A DNA stretch of 44,664 bases from Holophagales bacterium UBA5066. GTDB lineage: Bacteria > Acidobacteriota > Thermoanaerobaculia > UBA5066. Both the position numbers and the translations under genes were made by a program. The first letter of the stretch is position 1; every line of letters begins with the position of its first letter. Positions 15,348 through 25,362 of this stretch are shown one piece after another. The notes under the pieces were generated by a model. It saw nothing but the letters and a program-made list of their open reading frames with translations, was not told where the DNA came from and did not search any database. The stretch is from positions 1 through 44,664 of the forward strand of contig DIAY01000032.1 in the NCBI GenBank assembly GCA_002414905.1. The letters run 5' to 3'.

Positions 15348-15375
15348 TTGTTCCCTGTCGCGCCCCGGGGAACAA
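15348..15375 (-). promoter_or_regulatory. Inverted repeat TTGTTCCC-N12-GGGAACAA before the Nramp-like gene
   Basis: An 8-bp perfect inverted repeat with a 12-base centre ends 9 bp before the start codon of the metal carrier. As DNA it could be an operator for a metal-responsive repressor. As RNA it would form a stem-loop directly before the start codon, where no ordinary ribosome site is visible, and could control translation. The symmetry is seen directly; the role is inferred. The rest of 15339-15607 shows no gene that I can support. Confidence 0.4.
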
Positions 15376-15607
15376 CAAGTTCTCGGAAGGCGTGGCCGAG
15401 GCCGATCCGGCTGTCCCAGGCGTTCCCGGCGCGCAGGAAGTGCCCCGTCGAGAGGGCCGACGAGCAGACCGGCACGGCTTTCCTCGCCTATACGTGGTCG
15501 CGTTCTACTGCGACCCAGGTGGGAGTTGTCACCCGCCAGCAGAGTAGGAAGGCCTGACCCTTCGCCCGTGGGGTCCAGAGTGCTCAGCGTCATCCGCACT
15601 GAAGCTG

Positions 15608-16561
15608 TCAGTGAGGCAGGGGGCTTGCCTTTGAAACGAGGGTTGCATCGCTGCTCGCCGGACCTATCAGCCCGCGTGTGAGCAGGCGGCCACCGAGCGA
15701 GAGAAAATAGAGATAGCCGCGCAAGCTGCCGAACCGCTTCATCGTCGCCTCGATCCGACGCGCGCTCGTGGTGCCGAGCAATTCGCGCAACCCGTTTGCG
15801 GCGCCGACGTCGCCCGACGGAAAGACGTCGAGCCTGCCGAGGCCCCGCAGCAGGACGAGTCCGGCGGTCCAGGGACCTACACCCCGCAGCGCGACGAGCC
15901 GCGTGAGCGCCGCGTCGCTCGGCAGGCCCTCGAGCTCATGTTCGTCGAGCTCGCCCGTCTCGATCAGGCCGGCCAGGGTCTGCAGGGTGCGGGCCTTCTG
16001 TCTGCTCAGGCCGCAGGCAAGCATCGCGGCAGGCGGCGCGGCCGCGATGGCGGCTGCAGTCGGAAATGCGAAAAAGCGCTCGCCGTCGTGCTCGACCGCC
16101 TCGCCGAATCGTTCGACGGTGCGCCCGAGCACGGCAACTCCCGCATCGAGGCTCACCTGCTGAAAAGGCACGATGCTCGCAAACGCCTCGAAAAGGCCTG
16201 AAAAGCGAGGCGGGCGGAGGCCACGCAATGCACGCGCCGTCGCCGCCAGGGCAGGCCCGCCTTCCGTCACCCGGCGGAGCGGCACCGGATCGAGGTCGAG
16301 CCCCAGTACCCGCCGCAGCGTCGCGGCGGCTCCGCGCCCCACGGCCGTCGAGTGCGGTCCATGCAGCGTGCAGCGAACGTCGGGTGCTTCGATCGTCCTG
16401 AGATTCACGACTTCGGCGAGCAGTGGCCGCTCCGCCGTGCCGAGCACCCGCCAATAGCGGCCGCCCGTCCAGAGATCGACCCGATTGACGGGCCGCCGCT
16501 GCAACACACGGACGGTGGCCTCGAGATGAAACGGCCCTCGGGTGGTCAGCCGGATCGGCAC
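15608..16561 (-). CDS. HhH-GPD DNA glycosylase, AlkA-like (3-methyladenine DNA glycosylase II type)
   Basis: This 317-residue base-excision-repair enzyme probably removes alkylated purines. The N-terminal 110 residues resemble the AlkA N-domain. The helix-hairpin-helix/GPD region is TRLVALRGVGPWTAGLVLLRGL (220-241), followed by DVFPSGDVG with catalytic Asp251, equivalent to Asp238 of AlkA. No C-terminal iron-sulfur Cys cluster is present, as expected for AlkA rather than Nth or MutY. It is the last gene of the acnA-DUF488-alkA group, 7 bp after DUF488, and shares that group's codon style. Target base preference is not readable. Confidence 0.9.
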   Translation of the reverse strand: MPIRLTTRGPFHLEATVRVLQRRPVNRVDLWTGGRYWRVLGTAERPLLAEVVNLRTIEAPDVRCTLHGPHSTAVGRGAAATLRRVLGLDLDPVPLRRVTEGGPALAATARALRGLRPPRFSGLFEAFASIVPFQQVSLDAGVAVLGRTVERFGEAVEHDGERFFAFPTAAAIAAAPPAAMLACGLSRQKARTLQTLAGLIETGELDEHELEGLPSDAALTRLVALRGVGPWTAGLVLLRGLGRLDVFPSGDVGAANGLRELLGTTSARRIEATMKRFGSLRGYLYFLSLGGRLLTRGLIGPASSDATLVSKASPLPH

Positions 16562-16568
16562 CGCGCTC

Positions 16569-16916
16569 TCAGCGCTGTCTGCGCAAGAAGTCCTGCAGGA
16601 CGAGCGCCCCGTTGTGCTCGACGTCGTGCGCGCTGTAGAGAAGGGTGATTGCGCCGCGACGGCTCGCCGCGAGCAGCGGCTCCCAGGCCTCGCGATTGGC
16701 GGCGAGCTCCTCCTCGTAGCGCTTCCGGAATTCGTCCCAGCGCTCGACCTGGTGCCCGAACCAGGTGCGCAGCGCCGTGCTGGGCGCCACGTCCTTCAGC
16801 CAGGGCACGCCCTCGAGCGTCTCCTTGCGGACGCCGCGCGGCCACAGGCGCTCGACCAGGAAGCGTTTGCCGTCGCTTCGCGCCTGCGCCTCGTAGACGC
16901 GCTTGATGAGGATCAC
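16569..16916 (-). CDS. DUF488 family protein, YeaO-like
   Basis: This 115-residue protein starts with GTG at 16916, overlapping the aconitase stop by 4 bp (GTGA). It matches the YeaO/DUF488 family along its whole length: IKRVYEAQARSDGKRFLVER, LWPRGVRKETL, WLKDVAPSTALRTWFGH, FRKRYEEEL and ITLLYSAHDVEHNGALVLQDFL. The family's biochemical role is not established. The frame is open further upstream but there it only mirrors acnA. It is too small to be secreted and has no signal peptide, so it is probably cytosolic. Confidence 0.9.
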   Translation of the reverse strand: MILIKRVYEAQARSDGKRFLVERLWPRGVRKETLEGVPWLKDVAPSTALRTWFGHQVERWDEFRKRYEEELAANREAWEPLLAASRRGAITLLYSAHDVEHNGALVLQDFLRRQR

Positions 16917-19753
16917 GGTCGGTCTCCGGCGAGCAGCTGCTCGAGCATGTAGGGGAGGATGCCGCCCGCCTCGTAGTAGGCCACTTCGATCGGCGTGTCG
17001 ATCCGAACGGTGAGCGGTACGCTCGTGCGACGCCCGTCCGCGTGCGTGACGTGCAGCGTCGCGGTTGCCCACGGCTGCAAACGGACCGGCAGCTCGAGCT
17101 CGTAAACCTCGCTGCCATCGAGCCCGAGCGAGAGGGCGCTCGTGTCGTCCGGCAGCTGACAGGGCAGCACGCCCATGCCGATCAGGTTGGATCGATGAAT
17201 GCGCTCGAAGCTTCTTGCGATCACTGCGCGCACGCCGAGCAGGCGCGTCCCCTTGGCGGCCCAGTCGCGCGAGCTGCCGGCGCCGTAGTCGCTGCCGGCG
17301 AAAACGAGCAGCGGCACACCGGCGGCGCGATAGCGCTCCGCGGCCTCGAAGATCCCGAGCACTTCGCCGCCAGGCTGGTAACGGGTCATGCCGCCTTCGA
17401 CGCCCGGCACCATCTGGTTGCGAATGCGGATGTTCGCGAAGGTGCCGCGCACCATCACATCGTGGCTTCCGCGCCGGGCACCGTAGCTGTTGAGGTCCCC
17501 CGGAGCGACGCCGCGGGCGCCGAGATACTCGCCCGCGGGCGACGTCGGCTTGATCGCGCCCGCGGGGCTGATGTGATCCGTGGTGATCGAATCGCCGAAG
17601 ATCGCGAGCGCGCGTGCGCCCTTCACCGTGCCCGCCGGATACGCCGCCATCGACGCGTCGAAATACGGCGGCTCCTGGATGTAGAGAGACGAGGGATCCC
17701 AGTCGTAGAGTGCGCCCGCATCGGTCGGGATCTCGTTCCAGAGGGGATTGGCGCTGGCGAAGTCCGCGTAGATACGTCGGTACACCGCCGGATCGGAGGC
17801 CTTGCCGCGCAAGGCGTCGATCTCCGCGAGAGTGGGCCACAGATCGCGAAGGAAGATGTCGCGGCCGCCGGCCCTCGCGAGCGGCTCGGTCGTGAGGTCG
17901 ATGTCGATGCGGCCGGCGATCGCGAAAGCGACCACGAGCGGCGGGCTCATGAGGAAGTTCGCCTTCACGCTCTGATGGATGCGCGCCTCGAAGTTACGGT
18001 TTCCGGACAGCACGCTCGCGCCGATGATGTCGTGGCGCGTGATTGTCTCCTCGATCTCGCGATCGAGCGGCCCCGAATTGCCGATGCAGGTCGTGCAGCC
18101 GAAGCCGACGATGTTGAAGCCGAGGCGGTCGAGATAGGGCTGCAAGCCCGTCTGCACGAGATATTCGCTGACGACGCGCGAGCCCGGCGCCAGGGACGTC
18201 TTGACCCACGGCGGCACCGTGAGGCCGAGCTCGACCGCCTTCTTGGCAAGCAGGCCTGCCGCGAGCATGACCGCCGGATTCGAGGTATTCGTGCAGGAGG
18301 TGATCGCGGCGATGACGACGTCACCGTGCGCGAGTCGGGCGGCATCCGCTCCCCGCCCGACGTCACGCCCCACGCGATTCGGAGTGGGCCGGTTGTCCAT
18401 CATCTCGAGCTCGGTGCGGATGTTCGTGTCGCGCGCGGTGACATCGGCCAGGCCGCCGATCTGACGCCCCCCGCCCGGCCGCGGCGCGCCGTCCTCGCGC
18501 ACGATCTCGAAGTACTCGCCCACCTCGGACTGCGGCTTGCTCCAGGCGCCGGTATCGGTCAGCAACGCCAGGAAGCGTTCTTTCACCTTGCCGAGCACGA
18601 TCCGGTCCTGCGGTCGCTTCGGACCCGCGATCGCGGGCTCGATCGTCCCGAGATCGAGATCGATCAGCGTGGAGTAGTCACACTGGCCCGACTTCGGTAT
18701 GCCGAACATCTCCTGAGCCTGGTAGTAGCGCCGGATGGTTTCCACCTGCGCTTCGCTGCGTCCGGTGGCGAGCAGATAGTGGCAGCTCTCCTCGTCGACC
18801 GGGAAATAGCCGATCGTCGCGCCATACTCCGGCGACATGTTGCCGATCGTCGCGCGATCGGGGACGGGCAGGCTGGCCGCACCCTCACCGTGGTACTCGA
18901 CGAACTTACCGACGACGTGGGTCTCGCGCAGCAGCTGGGTGATGCGCAGCACGAGGTCGGTCGCGGTCGCGCCCGAAGGCAGCCGGCCGTGCAGATGCAC
19001 GCCAACGACGTCGGGCAGCAACAGATAGACGGGCTGGCCGAGCATCGCGGCCTCGGCCTCGATACCGCCGACGCCCCAGCCGACGACGCCGAGACCATTG
19101 ATCATCGGCGTGTGCGAATCGGTTCCCACGAGGCTGTCGGGATAGAGCGTGTCGCCGCTTTCGAGCACGACGTGCGCGAGGTACTCGAGGTTCACCTGGT
19201 GGCAGATACCGAAGCCGGGAGGCACGATGCGCAGGCCGTCGAACGCCTGCGCGCCCCACTTCAGGAACTGGTAGCGCTCGCGATTCCGGCGAAACTCCAG
19301 GTCCATGTTGAATTGCAGCGCATCGTCGCGCCCGTAGCGGTCGACCTGGACCGAGTGGTCGATCACGAGGTCCACGGGCACGAGGGGCTGCACGCGTCCG
19401 ATGTCGTGGCCCCGCCGCTGCACGGCCGAGCGCATTGCGGCGAGATCGACCAGCAGCGGGACGCCCGTGAAGTCCTGCAGCAGGACCCGCCCGACGACGA
19501 ATGGCACTTCCGCATCGCGCCGGGCTTCGGGCTGCCAGCGTGCGAGCCCTTCGACGTCTTCGTCCCGAATGCGCTGGCCGTCGACGTTGCGCAGCACGGA
19601 TTCGAGCAGCACCCGGAGGCTCACCGGCAGCCGCGAGATCTTCGCGAAGCCCTGTTTCTCGAGTGCAGGAAGCGAATGGATGAAACGTGCAGGACCGGTG
19701 GACAGATCGAGTGGTCGCCGAGTATCGAAAGCTGGGGTGCGGCGCTTCGACAT
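16913..19753 (-). CDS. acnA: Aconitate hydratase A
   Basis: This 946-residue tricarboxylic-acid-cycle enzyme interconverts citrate and isocitrate through a [4Fe-4S] cluster. The three cluster Cys are visible: ITSCTNTSNP (Cys487) and FGCTTCIGNSG (Cys553 and Cys556). Other conserved parts are VGTDSHTPMINGLGVVGWGVGGIEAEA (209-235) and the swivel-domain GSDYGAGSSRDWAAKG near 780. Length is slightly above the usual 890-920. It is the first gene of the atypical block. Only about 60 bp separate its ATG from the stump of a plus-strand gene, and I see no clear promoter or ribosome site in them. Codon use leans to CTG, GTG and GAA, unlike neighbouring genes. Confidence 0.96.
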   Translation of the reverse strand: MSKRRTPAFDTRRPLDLSTGPARFIHSLPALEKQGFAKISRLPVSLRVLLESVLRNVDGQRIRDEDVEGLARWQPEARRDAEVPFVVGRVLLQDFTGVPLLVDLAAMRSAVQRRGHDIGRVQPLVPVDLVIDHSVQVDRYGRDDALQFNMDLEFRRNRERYQFLKWGAQAFDGLRIVPPGFGICHQVNLEYLAHVVLESGDTLYPDSLVGTDSHTPMINGLGVVGWGVGGIEAEAAMLGQPVYLLLPDVVGVHLHGRLPSGATATDLVLRITQLLRETHVVGKFVEYHGEGAASLPVPDRATIGNMSPEYGATIGYFPVDEESCHYLLATGRSEAQVETIRRYYQAQEMFGIPKSGQCDYSTLIDLDLGTIEPAIAGPKRPQDRIVLGKVKERFLALLTDTGAWSKPQSEVGEYFEIVREDGAPRPGGGRQIGGLADVTARDTNIRTELEMMDNRPTPNRVGRDVGRGADAARLAHGDVVIAAITSCTNTSNPAVMLAAGLLAKKAVELGLTVPPWVKTSLAPGSRVVSEYLVQTGLQPYLDRLGFNIVGFGCTTCIGNSGPLDREIEETITRHDIIGASVLSGNRNFEARIHQSVKANFLMSPPLVVAFAIAGRIDIDLTTEPLARAGGRDIFLRDLWPTLAEIDALRGKASDPAVYRRIYADFASANPLWNEIPTDAGALYDWDPSSLYIQEPPYFDASMAAYPAGTVKGARALAIFGDSITTDHISPAGAIKPTSPAGEYLGARGVAPGDLNSYGARRGSHDVMVRGTFANIRIRNQMVPGVEGGMTRYQPGGEVLGIFEAAERYRAAGVPLLVFAGSDYGAGSSRDWAAKGTRLLGVRAVIARSFERIHRSNLIGMGVLPCQLPDDTSALSLGLDGSEVYELELPVRLQPWATATLHVTHADGRRTSVPLTVRIDTPIEVAYYEAGGILPYMLEQLLAGDRP

Positions 19754-19776
19754 GGTCCAAGTCTACGTCCTGATGA

Positions 19777-19899
19777 CCGGATGACCAGGGTCGGGCTGCA
19801 GCGCAGGAGAGGGCTGCGGGCCGCTTCGTCGCGTACGGCGTCGTCAACGACAACGCGACCTCGGACGGGACGCTGCTGTCGATGCTCCCCGGGAGGTGA
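19777..19899 (+). pseudogene. 3' remnant of a secreted-protein gene at the edge of the acnA block
   Basis: After an in-frame TGA at 19774-19776, 40 codons stay open to a TGA at 19897-19899. The second half reads GRFVAYGVVNDNATSDGTLL and then SMLPGR. That sequence resembles, from memory, the C-terminal tail of large secreted proteins in Acidobacteriota. The GTC/CTC-leaning codons match the host rather than the adjacent acnA block. There is no plausible start codon or ribosome site. The simplest reading is that the 5' part of the gene was lost when the acnA block arrived. The homology was not checked by search. Confidence 0.5.
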
Positions 19900-19953
19900 A
19901 CGCGCGCCGTTCCCGCCTCTTCGGTCGCCTCACCGGCGAGAAGGAGCACCGCG

Positions 19954-21642
19954 TCAGTGGCGACCGCCCCCGCCCCGGTGCCCGCTACCGGAGGAGCTTC
20001 CGCCCGAACGGGAGCCGCCTCCGCTCGACCCGCGTGACGAACCGCCGCCAGAGGAGCCTCTGCTTGACCCGCGCGACGAACTGCCCATGGAAGAGCCTCC
20101 GCTCGGCCCGCGTGAACTCTCGCGTGGTCCGACCGACCCGGAGGAGCTCCGTGGTCCGGGGCCGGCCGATCCGCTCCTGCCGCCACCGAAGAACCCTCCG
20201 GAGCCCTCTGTCGAGCCGCCCCGCGGCGCCGTCCGGTATCCCTGCGACGACCCGCGCGAGGAGGGCTGGTCCTTCGTGATCGAGGACCGGGGCGACGTCC
20301 CGTTGGCGCGGGGCGACGCCACCGGGTTGCGCCATCCCGAGTCGCCGGAGCGCTCGGGAGCCGTGGGCCGCCGAAGCGAGTCGGTAGAGCGCAGCGAGGT
20401 CGGGCTTCGCCGTCCCGCATCAAGAGAGCGTTGGGACGAGCCGGACGACCGCCACGATTCGGACGTGGAACCGCGCGCCGCGAGGCGGTCCGGCGAAGTG
20501 CTCTCCCGGCGGCGCGAAGCGTCGCCCGGATTGCGCCATCCCTGGTCCGCACGGGCTCGTGTTCCGTATTTCGACATCCGCTCGCCGGCGAGAGGTCCCG
20601 CCTCACTCCGGCTCCTCCCCCCGGCTTCGCTCCGAATCGACCGCGACGCCCGCGAAGCCGCTTCGAACCGCGTCGAGACGCGCCCGCTCGTATAGGGCAC
20701 GCCCTGGCGATGCCCCGGATCGTGACCCCACGTCATCCGATCTCCCGACCCGCCGGGACGGCCGTGGCCCCCTCCCGGACTGCCGCCATATCTGCCTCCC
20801 GATCCGCCGTGGCCGTAGCCGCCGTGGTAACCGTGGCGACGCGAGTCATAGTGGGCATAGCGGTATCCGCAGTGATTGAACCAGGCCCCGTTCACCCAGA
20901 CGTTCCCGCCGTACCAGTTCGGGCTCCAGCCCCAGCCCCAGCCCCACGTCCAGCCGCCGAACCAGTACCCGACGTTGATCCCGACGCTGAACCCGTAACC
21001 CGTACGGTAGGAGAGCGACGGGTAGGCCCACCCTGCCGGAGCGCCCCACACGTAGTATGGATCGTACTGCGGAACGTAGATCACCTCGGGGCTCGCCGGC
21101 ACGATCTGCACGATCGTCTGCCCCTCCCTCACCTCCTCGGTGACCCGCTGCTCCGACGTGGAGACGAGCTTCCCGCTGGACTGGGCGTCGGCACGGAGCC
21201 TCTGGACGGCCGCCATCACCTCCGCCTCCTGCGCGAGGAAGGCATCGCCGAGGGACGACGTCCATCCCACGTCCTGGCTCAGGGTGTCGAGGACATCCGG
21301 AAACGCAACGAGGCTCTGGACGCTGGCGTCCCAGCCCTGCTCTCTCGCTTCCGCCATGAGCGGCTCGCCCTGCAGGTCGCGATGTCGGTCCAGCCACTGC
21401 CGCGCTTCCACCACTTCGAGCGGATAGGTGCTGGCGACGAGGACCTGACTCAGGAGAGCGTCGGGATAGAGAGCGATCGGCGCGACGAGGGTCTCGATCT
21501 GCGCGGACGGAAGCCCTGCCGAGGGGGTCGCGTAGAGGCGCTGGGCGTTCGGAATCGGCTGGGCGACATCGGCGACCGCCAGAGCCGGGACGACGCTCAG
21601 CGCCGCGAGGAGAAGGAGCGCGTTCGCCTTGCTGAAGCTCAT
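19954..21642 (-). CDS. DUF3300 domain secreted protein with Gly/Ser/Arg-rich tail
   Basis: This 562-residue protein has a signal peptide (residues 1-24, ALLLLAALSVVPALAVAD). Residues about 45-215 match DUF3300: LVAPIALYPDALLSQVLVAS, YPLEVVEARQWL, ALVAFPDVL-like VQSLVAFPDVLDTLSQD, and EVIYVPQYDPYYVWG. A Trp/Gly-rich stretch follows (about 218-255), then a 280-residue tail dominated by Gly, Ser and Arg that is probably disordered. The start is supported by AAGGAGAT 4 bp upstream. The domain's function is unknown; periplasmic or surface location is likely. The 278 bp before it hold a GATAAT that could be a -10 and are shared with the divergent kinase gene. Confidence 0.85.
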   Translation of the reverse strand: MSFSKANALLLLAALSVVPALAVADVAQPIPNAQRLYATPSAGLPSAQIETLVAPIALYPDALLSQVLVASTYPLEVVEARQWLDRHRDLQGEPLMAEAREQGWDASVQSLVAFPDVLDTLSQDVGWTSSLGDAFLAQEAEVMAAVQRLRADAQSSGKLVSTSEQRVTEEVREGQTIVQIVPASPEVIYVPQYDPYYVWGAPAGWAYPSLSYRTGYGFSVGINVGYWFGGWTWGWGWGWSPNWYGGNVWVNGAWFNHCGYRYAHYDSRRHGYHGGYGHGGSGGRYGGSPGGGHGRPGGSGDRMTWGHDPGHRQGVPYTSGRVSTRFEAASRASRSIRSEAGGRSRSEAGPLAGERMSKYGTRARADQGWRNPGDASRRRESTSPDRLAARGSTSESWRSSGSSQRSLDAGRRSPTSLRSTDSLRRPTAPERSGDSGWRNPVASPRANGTSPRSSITKDQPSSRGSSQGYRTAPRGGSTEGSGGFFGGGRSGSAGPGPRSSSGSVGPRESSRGPSGGSSMGSSSRGSSRGSSGGGSSRGSSGGGSRSGGSSSGSGHRGGGGRH

Positions 21643-21920
21643 CGGATCTCCTTACCCGGCCAGGTCCGTGGCCGATCGGAATTATCTTGCCGACGCCTCT
21701 GCGGGGTCGTTTCCCCGGAGGGCGCTGCAAGGAACAGAGCAAGGCGTGCGCCAACGAAGCCGTCCACTGGCGGAGACGATCGCCTGAGTCGCGTTGCCCT
21801 GCGCCCGGATCCCTGGCCATCGGGGGGTGTCTGCGGAGTCACTGTCGGGAGCTCTGAGCGGTTTCCGAGGACCCGGAGGCGAATTCCCGCGCAGCGCGGC
21901 CCGGCTATCATCGACCGAAG

Positions 21921-23404
21921 ATGGAGCAGGTCCAGGACCCATCGTTGCGGCCGGCCGTGAGTGAGCCCGGCGGTGCCTTCCGGAGGCAGGGCGCGAGCCC
22001 TCCTCTCGGGCCGGAGCCCGGTGGAGCTTCAGCGACCGACGCCCCTTTCGAGACCGCGGAGCCTGAAGCCCCCTCGATGACCCGATTGATCGGCGCGCCC
22101 GCGGCGGCGGCGGCGTTCACGATCGCCTTCGCCTTCCTCGTCTGGAGCGCCGTGGAGTCGGCCCTTTCGTCCGAGGCGGTCTCGCTTCACCGGCTTTACC
22201 TCGTCCGGGGCGTATCGACGAGCCTCGTGACGGCCGCGGTGGTTCTGGCCGTCTCCTGGGCTCAGCACCGAAAGCGGGACGCCGAGCTGAAACGCGAGGC
22301 GGCGCGCCGGGCTCACGAGGCCCGCGAGGCGCGGGCCGTCCTCGAGCTCGTCGTGGACAACACTCCGGCCGCTCTCGTCGTCCTGGATCCCTCCTTCAAC
22401 GTCGTCCAGGCCAACAGCATGGCCCGTCACGTCCACGGGCAGGACCTCCTCGGCCACCGCTGCTCCGACGTTCTGGCCGCGTGCGCAGACCACTGCCGGG
22501 ACTGCCCCGCGGCGGCGAGCTTCTCGACGGGCGACTCGCAAACGGTTCTCCGTCCCCATACCGATCCGCGGACGGGAGAGGTCCTCGCCGTCGAGAGTCA
22601 TCCCTTCGCCCACCCGGACGGACGCCGCTTCGTCCTCCTCGTCGAGCGGGTCATCACCGAGCAGCAGAAGCTCCACGCCCGTCTCCTCCACCAGGAAAAG
22701 ATGGCCGCGATCGGTCTCCTCTCAGCGGGCATCGCGCATGACCTCGGTAACCCTCTCTCTTCGATAGAGGCGCAGCTGCAGCTCCTCGACGAGTCCTCCT
22801 TCGGCGACGAGAACACCGCGGCGATCACGTCCGTGAGGCAGGAGGTGGGGCGCCTGCGGAGGATCCTCCGCGAGCTCGTCGACTTCGCCCGCCGAAGGCG
22901 GGACGAGGCCACGCTCGTCTCCGTCCAATCCGCCGTCGAGGACGCGCTCAGAATCCTCCGCCACGACCCGCGCATGCGCGCAGTGAAGATCGAGACGTCG
23001 TTCGATCCCGACGTCCCGCCGGTCCAGATCGTCGAGGACCACATCGTTCAGGTCGTCCTCAACCTCTTCCTGAACTCCGTCGACGCCATGCCGAACGGAG
23101 GGACCCTCAGAATCGAGATCGCCCCGGCGGGGCACCAGGTCGCACTGCGCATCCACGACACCGGAATCGGCATGGACCACGCCGTCCTCGGCCGCTGCCT
23201 CGAGCCGCTCTTCACGACGAAAGCGCCCGGGAAGGGGACGGGGCTCGGGCTCTCGATCTCCCGCGACATCCTGCAGGCCGCTGGCGGGGACCTCGAGCTT
23301 CACAGCAGCTCCGGACGGGGAACGACGGCGATAGTGGCGCTCCCGGCCGCGGTTTCGCGGGACCGGCAGGACGAGAAACACATGGTGGCGGCGAGGGCCT
23401 CGGC

Positions 23405-23408
<4 letters not shown>
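21921..23408 (+). CDS. Sensor histidine kinase, NtrB/AtoS type, with a Cys-rich PAS domain
   Basis: This 495-residue inner-membrane kinase is the partner of the NtrC-type regulator encoded next (4-bp overlap). Two membrane segments are at about 58-78 and 97-113, with only a short periplasmic loop. A PAS-like domain (about 140-245) contains four Cys: 181, 188, 192 and 195, in GHRCSDVLAACADHCRDCP; this could bind a metal or an iron-sulfur cluster, or sense redox. The phosphorylated His is His273 in AGIAHDLGNPLSS. ATPase boxes follow: NLFLNSVDAM (N), DTGIGM (G1) and GKGTGLGLSI (G2). The ATG at 21921 has no clear ribosome site; an internal ATG at 22077 would drop a Pro/Glu-rich leader and keep every domain. 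Confidence 0.92.
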
Positions 23409-24781
<1,373 letters not shown>

Positions 24782-25017
24782 CCCGGAGATCGTCGTACCG
24801 CTCGCCGAACTGGGTTCTTCACTTTGCTCAGGGAATTACAATGCCGTTTGCTATCGGTCGGGTGTGACACGCGCACGGGATGGACGGATCCGGCAGGTCC
24901 GGTCTCGCCAGCTCGGGAGTTGTTGCGGGAGTCGGCTCGACGGTTCGACGCGCGATGGCGACACCGCCCTTCGGCACCGCGGAAGGGAACCCCCATCCCC
25001 GAGCAGCGATCTATCGC

Positions 25018-25049
25018 TTGACAGTCCGTCCAAACGCTCGCAGGATAAT
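25018..25049 (+). promoter_or_regulatory. Possible promoter for the secreted peptide operon
   Basis: A perfect TTGACA (25018-25023) and a GATAAT (25044-25049) stand 20 bp apart, longer than the preferred 17. The start would fall about 25 bp before the GTG of the peptide gene. Another -10-like TACAAT sits at 24837-24842 without a good -35. The remainder of 24794-25080 has no gene that I can support. It is less GC-rich around both elements than the flanking genes. Confidence 0.3.
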
Positions 25050-25080
25050 CGGCACGAATCACGCGACAGGGGGTGTATTG

Positions 25081-25362
25081 GTGGCTAAACGAACATTGGT
25101 GGCCAGCAGGGTCGTTTCAGTGTTGATCCTTCTGATGCTTGTCGTCCTTGGGGCTTCGGCTGTCTCGGCGCAGAAGGCGCCGCTGGAGCAGCAGGGTCCA
25201 TGGCCATGTCAGCCCGGTGCGTCCGACACGGCCATTTGCGGACACGGGATCTCCTGTGAATGGATGGGCCATGACGCGTACGACCGGAGAGGCGATTGGT
25301 GGTGCGCGTTCGGCGGCACAGATTGCATGTTTTGCCACACCGTCATCGTCATTAACGGATGA
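25081..25362 (+). CDS. Secreted six-cysteine peptide of unknown function
   Basis: This is a 93-residue precursor. The GTG at 25081 is chosen because AGGGGG lies about 7 bp upstream and a signal peptide starts at once; the frame is open further back but reads as non-coding. Residues 10-30 form a long hydrophobic helix (SVLILLMLVVLGASAVSA) with a likely cut before QKAP. The mature part, about 63 residues, has six Cys at 43, 53, 59, 75, 82 and 85, enough for three disulfides, plus WPC, ISCEWMGH and RRGDWWCAFGG. It is not a heme protein (no CxxCH) and resembles no family that I can name. The stop overlaps the next start by 4 bp (ATGA), so the two products are probably made together. Confidence 0.8.
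   Translation: MAKRTLVASRVVSVLILLMLVVLGASAVSAQKAPLEQQGPWPCQPGASDTAICGHGISCEWMGHDAYDRRGDWWCAFGGTDCMFCHTVIVING

Larger units (their letters stand above)
15608..19753 (-). other. Probable horizontally acquired block acnA-DUF488-alkA
   Basis: Three tightly packed minus-strand genes (overlap of 4 bp, gap of 7 bp) share a codon style unlike the neighbours. In the first 108 codons of acnA, Leu is CTG 8, CTC 6, CTT 1, while in the first 104 codons of gnd it is CTC 9, CTG 3. The block also uses more GTG, GAA, GCA, TTT, CAT and AAT. Its upstream edge abuts a 3' gene stump with host-like codons (19777-19899). No integrase, transposase or terminal repeat is visible. The counts are by hand on short samples, so the call is moderate. 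Confidence 0.45.

Noticed and set aside
17042..20695. A 1217-codon plus-strand open frame opposite acnA and the DUF3300 gene
   Set aside because: It mirrors acnA codons, shows no family motif and no ribosome site; only the short stump at 19777-19899, in another frame, looks protein-like.
24794..25080. Search for an integrase, tRNA end or sigma-54 (-24/-12) promoter beside the repeat-bounded region
   Set aside because: No recombinase motif, no tRNA-like fold and no GG-N10-GC pair at the right spacing could be read.
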